Origin: Bradyrhizobium sp. Ai1a-2
Lineage (GTDB): Bacteria > Pseudomonadota > Alphaproteobacteria > Rhizobiales > Xanthobacteraceae
Length of the DNA: 64,000 bases
Direction of reading: 5' to 3'
NCBI RefSeq assembly: GCF_000426245.1
Contig: NZ_AUEZ01000049.1
Span: 1 to 64,000 of the forward strand
A program made the translations under genes and the position numbers. The notes under the pieces were generated by a model that was not told the DNA's origin, did not search any database, and worked only from the letters and a program-made list of their open reading frames with translations. This document shows, piece after piece, positions 16,540 through 27,400 of the stretch. Each line of letters opens with the position of its first letter. Positions within the stretch are counted from its first letter, which is position 1.

Positions 16540-17823
16540 TCAGATGACCTCTTGACGCTGTTGTTCCAGGGGTTGCTGTCTCGCTTCACAACCGGCGGCG
16601 GCGATCAATTCCATCTGTTCAACAAGGTCAGACGCTTCGATCTCTGACTTGATCGCGTCGCCTACACGACGGGCCGCAATCTTGAACTGCGGTTCGGCGA
16701 TCAGCCGCTTGATGGCCTCCGCTATCTCTGCCTCCGACGCTGTCGGAGGCAATTGAAGCCCCGCCCCTCTCGCTTCGACTCGCGCAGCATTGGCCAACTG
16801 ATCCCATGCCTTCGGCAGAATGAGTTGCGGCAAACCGTTAATCAGGGAACGGTTAACTGTCCCGTGCCCGCCTTGCGATATCACGAGCGAGACCTCGTTC
16901 ATGAGGAGGTCGTGGGAAGCGCCGCGGAGCACATGTACATTTCTCGGAGCCCGAAGCTCGGCGACATCCAGACTTGGCTCCGTCGTGACAACAGCGCCGA
17001 TCCCAGCCGTTGCAGCGGCGTCGATCGCACGCTGAAACATATCGCGCTGCCCCTGCACACGCGTGCCACAAGCAATCAACGCGCGATGGTGATCCGACTG
17101 TGTGGGTCGAGGCGCCTGCCACGGCTGCGACCAGTTCGGCACGTCAAGCAACGGTCCCACGTAGCAGCAATTGTTCGGCAGAGAACCCGCCTGAAAATCG
17201 AAAGCCTGACTCGTCGCTACCAGAAGCCGATCCGCGCGATCGAATAGTTGCATGATATCGTCAAGCGCCGGAAGACCGAGCTCAATGCGGACGTCGTTGA
17301 GCATCGGAAGTGAGGAATTCATCGCCATGGACCAAGCGGCATTGACGGTCTCAACGTCAGCACGTTCGGCCGGCATCTTCGCTTGACCCAATCCGCCGAC
17401 CGCGGGCGGCGTCCCTGGAAGGGTCCGAATGCTGACACGAGGCGAGAGAAACGCGAGAGGCACACCAGATGCTTCCGCCCCGACCGCAACACCAAATAGA
17501 ATGTCGAGGCTGAGAACGGCATCCGTCGGCATGCGGCGGATCTCGTCTGTTACGTCCGCGGCGTAAGCCGAAGCAGGGGTAAACAGGACCTTGCGCACCC
17601 AGTCTTTCAGAGCCGAAAAATCTGTCGCATCAACGGCCTCCTCGACCGGTGCATGGCGCCACGTGACGACCTCGAAACCCGCGGCCTCGACTTCCGCACG
17701 CATCGGCGCATCGGCCATGACACGGACATGATGTCCACTCTCACGCAACATCCGTCCGGCAGTGAGCAATGGGCCCAGGTTTCCCAAGCTGCCCCATGAG
17801 GCCAGCAGAAAACGGTACGACAT
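16540..17823 (-). CDS. UDP-glycosyltransferase (GT1/MGT-like)
   Basis: A 427-aa GT-B fold enzyme. The N-terminal half starts RFLLASWGSLGNLGPLL, an acceptor-side Gly-rich loop. The nucleotide-sugar side carries SQGGHGTVNRSLINGLPQLI followed by PKAWDQLANAARV around residue 315-350, equivalent to the HCG-GxxT/E...P.xxDQ signature of GT1 enzymes. It transfers a sugar from UDP or dTDP to a small acceptor or surface molecule. The ATG at 17823 (MSYRFLL) has GAAAGG upstream; the codons back to 17928 are unlikely coding. TTACGGCTGTAA at 17983-17994 lies about 160 nt upstream. The unknown 190-aa gene follows. Confidence 0.8.
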   Translation of the reverse strand: MSYRFLLASWGSLGNLGPLLTAGRMLRESGHHVRVMADAPMRAEVEAAGFEVVTWRHAPVEEAVDATDFSALKDWVRKVLFTPASAYAADVTDEIRRMPTDAVLSLDILFGVAVGAEASGVPLAFLSPRVSIRTLPGTPPAVGGLGQAKMPAERADVETVNAAWSMAMNSSLPMLNDVRIELGLPALDDIMQLFDRADRLLVATSQAFDFQAGSLPNNCCYVGPLLDVPNWSQPWQAPRPTQSDHHRALIACGTRVQGQRDMFQRAIDAAATAGIGAVVTTEPSLDVAELRAPRNVHVLRGASHDLLMNEVSLVISQGGHGTVNRSLINGLPQLILPKAWDQLANAARVEARGAGLQLPPTASEAEIAEAIKRLIAEPQFKIAARRVGDAIKSEIEASDLVEQMELIAAAGCEARQQPLEQQRQEVI

Positions 17824-17982
17824 GACGGAAACCTTTCGTCCCGGTCGCGAACTCGTTGTTGCGATCCCTCCTCTGCCACCACGTCGGGCTATGGATGGAT
17901 GCGTCGGCCTTCGCTTCCCGCGCGCCATGGCAAGAATTGAGGCATGGGCGTTACCATGCGATGTCTTCCCGGAGAGGAATGG

Positions 17983-17994
17983 TTACGGCTGTAA
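17983..17994. promoter_or_regulatory. TTACGGCTGTAA inverted repeat
   Basis: A perfect TTAC-N4-GTAA palindrome in the upstream region of the glycosyltransferase gene. The same half-sites with the same spacing occur inside the 47-bp element at 2114-2125 (TTACTGCCGTAA). A shared regulator is only a suggestion. Confidence 0.3.
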
Positions 17995-18036
17995 GCGGAA
18001 CATCCTGAACATGTCGCGCTCATATGGTTCGCAATT

Positions 18037-18300
18037 CTAGAGCGCGATGAGATGCGGTCGAATTGCATCCGCGCTCGCTGCCGGGTTCGCGTTCCCGCTT
18101 GCGAGGGAAGGCTGGGGCGGGGTCTCTCCGTGATTCACGCCGTCCGACCGTGGGAAGAGAGTCCTCACCCGGCGCTTACGCCATAGCCGAAGCTTCGCTT
18201 CGGCGTTCTTAAGAACGGCCGCCATAGGCGGCCTACGCCTTTCCCGCAAGCGGGAGCGTGAACGGCGTAGCCGGTTAAACCAATCTCCTGCCCCTTTGGT
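18037..18300. repeat. palindrome-rich intergenic repeat region
   Basis: A series of hairpin-forming units downstream of the exoprotein gene: CCGAAGCTTCGCTTCGG (18187-18202 region), CGTTCTTAAGAACG (18204-18217), GGCCGCCATAGGCGGCC (18217-18233) and TCCCGCAAGCGGGA (18242-18255). This style of stacked palindromes is typical of dispersed intergenic repeats in Bradyrhizobium. It may also help end transcription of the exoprotein operon. The remainder of 17824-18406 shows no gene. Confidence 0.5.
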
Positions 18301-18406
18301 CTGATGACGCAGTCGCTAAAACTTGCGACGCATCCACCAGACCACATAGGCATCGATCCGCTTCAGGTGCGCGAACACACGACCCGATGAATCGTTCAGC
18401 GGAGCT

Positions 18407-21400
18407 CTACGGGCCAATGAGCTGGCCCAGCCTGCTCTTCTCGCGATCGGTCAGGTTCTTCTGCTGTTCTTCGGTAAGCTCTCCGTTGCCGATCACGCGG
18501 AAGCCGCTCGTGGCATCATAGCCTTGCCTGCTATCGCTTCGTTGTTGGCGTTTGTCGTCCTGTTGCTTGTCGGGCGCTCCATCGTCGCCATTCCCGCCGC
18601 CGCCATAGCCGAGGAATTCCACGATGATGAGAGAGGGACGATCGTTGTTGCCGGCCTGCGTCGGCATCGTCGTTTGCTGGGTGGCGGCGGAAGTGTTGGA
18701 TGCGGTCATCAGCGCGCCCACGGGCGGCCCCTGCACCGTCGGGATGCCCACAGAAATACCCTGAACCTGGATGTTACTGGCGTTGAGAATCTGCAGCGCC
18801 TGCAGCGTGACATTCCCCGACACGCGGATACCAGCCTCGCCGGCATCAATCGTGCCGTGCGGAGCAAACAGATCGACATCACCCGGCAGCACGCCCGGAA
18901 CCCCGATCAGCGTTGCAATGCCCGCCCCCGTCTGCGGCGTGACCGGCGCCTTGGTGATGTTGCCATAGGCATCCACCGTAACTTGCGGTGGCGAAGTGAC
19001 GAGCGACGTCTTCTTTCCTTTGCCGGCGTTGAGATCGCCATTGGTCGAGAACATCAGGATGTCGCCGCCCAATTCGGTGAATACGCGCGATTGCGCAACG
19101 ACGACGCTTCGATCGGTGACGATGTTGACGTCGCCGCCGCGCAGCGTCAGCAAGCCGGGTCGTGCGGTGTCCTTTTGGCCGGTCAAGTCTGGCGTCTGGT
19201 TCTCGAAACCGAGCGTCACGCCGCCTCCCGGAGCCATGATGTTGATATCGCCGCCCGCCTCGGTGCGGATGCGCGACAGGCCGTAGAGCGACAGATTGCC
19301 GTTGTATGCGGCGGTCGGCGTGCCGATGGTGCTTCCAGGGAACAGGGTTTGGATAGCTTTGTACGCACGATCGTAGCCCCTGCCTCCGGCTCCATTTCCG
19401 TTTGCGGCCGCCCGCCCGCCGGCCTTCAGTTCGGCGAAGTAGACCCGCTCGATGAACGGCATTTGCTGAGCGGGCGAGAGCCTACGGAAATCAGCCAGCG
19501 CCTGCTCGCTTGACAGAACCGGATTGCCTTCGCGCTGGCGCATATGCTCAGTGAGTTCGTCGGAATAGCCTTTCAAGACGGAGCCGGCATTGGCTGGCTC
19601 CAAGTAGGCTGCGATGAAAGCAGCAATATCCGGTCCATCCTTGCCGACGCCCACAGCAACAGAAATGGAGGCGCCCGTCGGCGACAACCGGTTGTTGTCG
19701 GCATTGCCGAGGCTACTGATACCGGTGCTGGACAGTCCCGGATCGACGGAAGACCTTACGCTCAGATCACGGCCTGCCTGGATCTCCAGCGCGCCCGGAC
19801 CGCCGATGCGAACATTCATGCGTGTATAGGATACATTGTAGAGATCGGTAATGTCGCGCCCGGCGGCAATGAGCGATACATCGTTCGCATGGTTATTCTG
19901 CAGGCCGAACACCGGACCGGCGACGTCGCGGCCGGCATGGATGCTGGTCTGCTTGCCGAACGCGAACATCACGCCGGCAATATCAGTGTCCGAATAGAGA
20001 TGGTTGCGGCGCGGATCGTCCGGTTGAACGACATTGTAGATGTTCGTTTTGGCCGGCACCCTGAACGTGTCGTAGACGTTCATGATCGTGCCGACGGAAT
20101 AGTAGGTTGGCGATGTAGCGTCCCCGCCGATCAGTGCCCCGGTTGCGCTGAATCCGAAATTGGAGATCGCTTGGCCCGCGAGAAAGTCAACCTGCCCTGT
20201 CGCGCTGGGCAGCCCGACCATGACGCCGCCTTGGACACCTGAATACCTGCCGCCCTTGATCCAGCCCGTTGGCGTCACCGCGGTGATATTGGCCGGCACG
20301 TAATCGCCGCTGATCGTGAGATTGCCGCCGAGCGCGAACATCTCGATCGCCGAATTCGAAGTTTGGGTCGTGAAGAAGCCGTACGGCACAGGCGCCGCGT
20401 CCGAGTAGCCGGCATAGAGGTTGCAGACGAATAAATCGCAGCCCGCCAAACCCATCGGTGCGAGACGACCAGGTCCGGCATTGGGGTTGTAGCCCTGCTG
20501 AATTCCAGCACGCGTGGGATCACCGATCTGAACGCTCTGCGTACGATCGGACGTCACGGTGACTTGTGCGTCCCCTACCAGGACATTCACGGCACTGGTC
20601 GACGAACTGACTATGGGATTGGGCGGCGGAGGAGTGACCCCGAAATCCTGTGCGTGGATTTCTCCCGCGCCCCTGCCGATCAGGATATTGGACTTGTCCA
20701 GAAGCGTGCCGACATCGACCCTGACGCTGCCACCGCCGGTGACGACAGCGTCCGCCAGGCTCGTCCCCGTGACAGGCAAGCGGCCGGTCGTGGGCACGCT
20801 GACATCGACGTTGACCATTTTGCCGCCGACCATCACCGAGGCGTTGCCGCCACCCAGCGCACCGAGGCCACGGAATGCGGCGACGCTGGGAGCGCCGTCG
20901 CCGGCCGCGTAAGACTGGAAATAGGTGCCGAAATTGATGAACCAGGTGCCGTTGATGCGGCCCTGACCGGACGGACTGGGCTGCCCCATCGTCCATAGCC
21001 AGAACGTGTCGACCTCGCTCGCAGCACTGCCATTCTGGCCGTTGGGAGAAAGGACCGAGCTACCCGTGAGGTCGCCCTGGGCGACAACCCGCAAATTTCC
21101 GCCGCCGACGGGATAACTCGGATAGAGCGCCGTAGGATAAATCGTATCCCAGCTTGTACCGGACTGCGTGGCATAATCCCAGGTCTGATAGCCGAGATAG
21201 GTCCGGCTCATCGCCCCTGCCAATGCCGACTGGATCGTCTGGCGCACCGGCGGGGTAAATCCGGCCACCGGACCTGATTGATATCCCGCGGTGTAGATGC
21301 CGAACGGAGTCGTGATGACGATGTCGCGGCCGGCGGCCAGGTCGAGATCGCCTGACCCGGTTCGCAGCACGCTCGCGATCGGATATCCGCCTGCGTCATT

Positions 21401-24400
21401 GTGTGGGTCGTCGAACACGATCGAGCCTTTGCCCGCCGCAAGACTTGACTTCGGCAGCAAGCTGTTGGGATCGGCGCTCGCCAGATTGGCCCCCGCCGTC
21501 AGACGCAACGTTGCCGAGCGAGCGCCTTGCGCGAGCAGTGGAGCAATCGCGAAGATATTGCCGTCCGGCGAAGCGACAGGGCTGTCAAAGCCGTCGCTCA
21601 AGCTGCCGTTCATGGTGAGGTCGCCGGCGGCGCGCAAGGTCAGCACCATGGGCTCGCCGTTATAGCGGTAAGTATGGAGGTCGATGCCGGTATTGGTGCT
21701 CGACGGAGCCTGCATCAGCGCCATGTCACCGGTGCTGAAGAACTCGATCCCGGGCATCAAATGGAAGGCGGCATGAGTTGCCAGCGTCCCGATCCCTGCC
21801 TTGATAGCCGCCGCGTTGGCGACATAAGCCTGGGCGTCGGCGTCGGCCGCGGCGATCCACTGATCGACATAGGGATTGCTGGAGATATCGATCGCCACCG
21901 CCGCTTCGGCAGCGATCTCGCGCGCGCCGATCAACGTCACACCATTGGCGGAGATCGCAACGCTGCTCGCTCCGTTGCGCGGGGCGCGCAACCACACCTT
22001 GCCGCCGCTTTGATTGATTGCCTGGTCGCCGCCGGTAACGTCGATCCTGGAGCCAGATGCGAGCCTCAGCGTGCCTGTGCTGCGACTGTCGATGCCGAGG
22101 AAGACGTTGCCCGCGTCGCCGGTTGCCGTAGTGGCGCGCGCATCGAGCACTGCGCTGCCGGCAAGCGTGAGATTGTTGCCGGCGGTCAGGCGGATGCTGC
22201 CGCCGCCCGGACCGCGCGCGTCGATCAGCCCATTGACGGTGACATTGCCGGTGATCGCCGAAAGCTCGACATTGTGCGCGGCTACGTTCGAAACCGTGAT
22301 GTCGCCGGTCCGCAGCGTCAGCGCCTGCCTCCCACCGAAGCCCTCCACCGCGGCGAGCAGCATGCCGGCGTCGCCGGAGCCGAGGCTCATCGACACCTGG
22401 GCACCCCCGTAACCGGCAACAGCCCTGACAACGAAGCCGCCCTCGAGCTGCGCCGTACCGTTGCTTGCAACGACATTGAGCGTGCCAGCATCGCCGCCGC
22501 GATCCGACGACCATGCGTCAATCACCGGCGTCCTGGCGCGATCCACCGCGTCGAGGTCGCCGCCGCTCACATCGATCAATGAACCTGCCGTCATGACGAT
22601 ATTGCCGTTCTGCGATTGCAGGTTCACCGTGCCGGCCGGCGCGATGCGCACGACGTCGAAGAACGGCGTGATCTCGCCGGACACGTCGGTCACCGAGCCC
22701 GATGCCAGCGTAACGCCCGAGGCGCCGTTCAGTGTAATCATTCCCGAGGGCAGCCGAATCTCGGTGCCCTGAACAATGCTTGCCGCGTTCCCGGTCAGAC
22801 GCGCGCCGAGGGAGCGAAAAGTGCTGATTGGCGTCACCGCCGTGGCGGGCCTGAGGAAGCTCAACGCGCCCGTGGTGTTGATCGTCGTATCCGCTCCCGC
22901 CCTGGCGGCCATCACCGGTGTGAAGACCGTCACGGGACTCGTGAAATTGTAGATCCCGGCGCCGTCGCCGATCACCTGCGCCGCGCCGGACAAGGTCACC
23001 GAACCGAAGCCACCGAAACCCACCGTCCCGTTCCCCAGCGTCAGTTCGGTCGCATCGAACTCGATCGAACCCTGACCGGAACCGGCTGCCGTTCTGGCCG
23101 CGCCGCTGTTGGTGAACTTGAGTTTTCCTGCCGTGATCGTCGCCGCGTCGGCTGCGGAGCCGAAGCCCTGGATGACCGGCGCATCGAAGGTCAGCGAGGT
23201 GAGAACAGGCTGGCCCCCCGCCCCCGCTCCGCCTACCGTCACCGAGCCATAGATGTTGATCCCCTGCGCGCCACTCAGAATCAGGTTGCTGACCGGAGCC
23301 ACCTGATGAGCGGGATCTCCGCGCATGAATCCCGCCAGGAGCTCGTTGGTCAGAGTGACGCCACTGCCTCCGCCTTGCCCGAGATTGATCGTGGGCGCGG
23401 CGAGCGTGATGGTCGGCGCACCAAACGCGGCGGTGGGATCGACGGAGAAATTGGAAACGTTGGCCAGCGCGATGTTGGTCCCGGCATCGACCCTCGCGCC
23501 GGCCCCGATCGTGAGGCGGCTGGTTCCCGCCGCGGTCAAAAGGATGGGCAGCGTGCTCGGCGCATTGGAAGCCATCAGGAAGGCGCCGCCGGTCAGCACG
23601 ATCGACCCCAGCGTGAGCCCGGTGACGGAATCCACGGCGAACTGGTCGAAAGCTGCACCGGCTGCGGTCGTATCGATCACCGCACCGGGATCGATAGTGA
23701 TTGCACTGTTCGCGCGCAACATGATCTCCGGCGCGCGCAGCACGGCATGCGAGCCGATCTCGATATTGGTCGCCGCCTGGTTGATGCGGAGCTGGGTGTT
23801 ACCTATTCCGCTGAACAAGCGCACGCCGCCGATCAGCACGCTCTGCGCACCGATGGCGCTGATCAGGTCATCATCCAGCCCCGTATAACCCGGCGTGAGG
23901 ACGTCGCCGGGGCCGAGCAGCATGAGCCTGGTGCCCACGATATCGGCCTGACCGCCACGCCCGCCCTGCGGCACGGAGAAATCTGTCTGACCATTGAAGG
24001 TGATGCCGTTGATCGCATTGAGCACGATGCGCCCGGCGTCGATGGGCAGCGGCGGCGCCACGGTGTCGGCGCGTTGGGCTTGCTCCAGGAAGACTTGCGA
24101 CAGGGTCCTCTCTATGTACTGCGATTGCTGGCGCACCAGCGCCCCTGGCGTAACAATGAACTCCGAGGGCAAGGAATCCCGGATGGCTGTGTTGGCAACG
24201 GCCCGGAAGCCAGAGACCAAATAGTCTCCCGTGGCGAGCTTGAGATTCCCTGCAATCCGCGACGGCGCGAGGTTGCTTGCCGCTACCGTTACTTTATAGC
24301 CACCCGGCAACAGCGCGTAGTGGCCGGGCAGCAGCGTGTAATAGCCGGCAGCGAGCCCATCAATCCCGCTCAGATAGACCTGGTCGCCGACCGAAAGATT

Positions 24401-27400
24401 GACGTTGGGTGCCGACTTGCTCGGATCGCCGCTGCTCGAGTCCATCAGGGGCGAGCGTGGTGCATAGGCCGCCCCGAGGCTCGGCAGGATGGCGAAGGTG
24501 TTGACGCCATTCAATGTGTCCACCGACCCACCGGCACCACTCACGAACTGCGCGCCATAGAAGTCGCCGCCGCCGGACTCGTCGATCTTGGCGGCAGGCC
24601 GGCCACCGGCTGCGCCTCCAACATTGATGTTTTGACCATAGAAGGAGATCAGCTTCTGAACCGGCCTGTTGATCTGATTAGGTGTGCCGCCGGCGAAGCC
24701 GTAGATGTAGTAGAGTTCGCCCTGAGGGCTGCCGTAAGGAATCAGCAGGCCTTCCGCCGAAACCGACGTGATGCTGCCAGGAAGCAGGTTGATATCTGTC
24801 GTCCCGCCGGGATTGGAGAGATCACCGAAGGTGATCTGTCCCAAAGGCGCGCGCAATACGCCGCCCTGATTGATGGTGGGAGCGATCAGTTGCAGCTGGC
24901 CGCCGGCTGACAAGGGCGCCGGCGGTGTATCTGTCCCGTTGCGCGCGATGGTGATCGTGCTGGTCGGGCCGCTGCAGATGATCTGGATCAGACTGCTCTG
25001 CGAGGTGTTCCGCGCGTCGAAACCCGGCGGGCTGGTGACGGGATAGAGTTGTGCGGCTGTGAATACCAAATCGCCATAAGTCGTGATGATGGTGGCGGTC
25101 GAGTTTTGGGTCGGGTCGGGTACGAACCGGATGTCACCGCTGCTGTTGAATTTCATGACGGCAAACCCGGGACGAGTGACATCGACCGGTACCGGGTTAT
25201 TGTAATTGCTATAGAAAGCGCCACTCCACAGACTGCCCTGGATGTCGATCAAATCGGCATTCAGCGTCAGGTCGGCCGTACCTTCGGCGGCTGCACCCCA
25301 CGAGATCCAGCTCGCCGCGTTCGGCATGGACTCCGCACGACCGATAACGACATAGGCCGAGCTCAGTTGCACATCTGCTCCCGGGGTAGCGCTCCAGGTT
25401 CGCGCGTTGATCGCGAGGCTGCGATTGGTATGCAGATTGATATCGCCGTCGAAGACCACCGCATCGACCGCACCCAGCGAAATGCTATCGAAGCCCGAAC
25501 TCATGATCTTGTCGGCGCTGACATTCAGCTTTCCGAGCAGTTCCGTCGGAAGTGCGTCTCCCACTCGTATACCCTTGGGCAGACGTGACCGCATGCCCTG
25601 GGTCAGCACCAGTTCAGCCAGCGGCTGCGTGAAATTGGGCCGATTCGCCGGATCGGAAGCCCACATCGTCTGGTCGATCGTGAGAACTCCGCCGGCAGCC
25701 GTCGGTCCACCGCCTTGGGCACGAATGGTCGAATCGAGGAAGAGCCCCTGCGATGCCACGATGTTGAGCGCACCGCCGTTTGTCGCTACCGGATAATCGA
25801 CGATAGACCGTGAGAAACCGCTACGCGTCGGCGCACTGATGCTGCCTGCGCCGCCGGACACATCGATGATTGATCCGGCCTCGGCGACGACGCTTCCCAC
25901 CGCATAGGCATAGGTGGAGAGCGGAGCTCCGAAATAATTGGCATATGGGTAGTAGATCGCATTGGGTCCGTTCTGATTGACATTGACGCTGCCACCATCC
26001 CAGAGCCGATAGGCCGACTCTCCGGTGCCGTCCATGTAGGTTTGCACCAGGCCCGGCGCGATCAGGCGCGCGTTCGCCCCGATCCAGAGCGTCGTCGACG
26101 GATCGTAGCTCGGCGCATCACGGGTGTTGGAGGATTGCACCAGACCGTAAAGGTCGAGGTTGATCGTCCCTGCGGGCGCACGAATTGCGCCGTCGATGGT
26201 CAGTTGACGGCTGGCATGAAGGCTGATGCTTGCACCGGGGTCGGCATTGATCGTTGCACCAGTACCCATGACGAGGGCGCCGTCGATCGGATCGACTGCG
26301 CTGAGCGCCAGATTGACCGGCTTGGCTGCCTGATAGAGTTCGGGACTTCCCACCGCCGCCAGTGCGAGAATGCTTGAACCACTCGGCGCAGCGACAATAT
26401 CCGATCTCGGGATGAGGATCTGCGCGTGCAGCTCGATGTCAGTTTCGGCCGCAATGGTGAGACCGCGATAACTGATCAGCTCGTATTGACCGAAGCCTCC
26501 GGTTGAGAAGAAGGACGGCTCGAGCCAGAGGAATGAGTCGTCGACCGGCCTGTTCCCTCCGATCTGGATGTCGCGCGTCACGAGCCTGAGCTGTCCGCCG
26601 GCCGCAAGACCGTATGAGCGCACCGTTCCGTCCAGCGTCAGATATGACGGACTAGTGCCGCTCCCTCTATCGTTAGGTGTCTTGATATTGGTAGCAAGCG
26701 TGATGTTGCCGCCGGTTCCTACCGGCAGATCGCCGGATGTCTTGAGCTTGCCATTGGCCTGAAGCCAACCGCCGCTGGACGCGTCGATGAGCGCGCCGGC
26801 GCCGAGATCGATACCGCCGAAGGCATTGATCGCGACGTTGCCGCCATTGTAGAGCGTGGGCATTGCGACGCCGCCGGACAGAAGGTCATTCGTCCAAATA
26901 CCCGAGACATCGATCACGGCACCAGGTTTGAGGATGACGTCGCGCAGCGCCGATGAACCGATGTTCGACGTGGTCAGCGTGACCGCGCCGGCGCGGGCGA
27001 TGAGCCGCCCGTCAAGGGAGATGCTGCCCCCCGACGTCATCGTGATCGCACCGCCATCGGCTACCCTGAGAACCGCGCCATCCGTCAAGGCAATTCCGCT
27101 GGCGTTGATGGTGATGCTGCCGTAGTCGGCGGCATTGAGCGCCTCAGATGAGAGATAAAGGTTGTTCCGCCAATCCGTCGGAAGCATGGTGTTGGGATCG
27201 CGGCTGCCGTTGGTCACGCTGCTGTCGGCAAAGACATCCGTGGGCGGAGTCACCGTGGGAGCTATGATGACATTCGACAGGCCAGGTCCGCTGTCCTGGC
27301 CGATGGTCAGCGATCCGTTCTGCGCCATGTTGCCGGCGGTCCGCTGATAGATGCCGTTGACGGCGGTCGCGTTGACGTCAGCGTCGATCTCGGCTTGCGG

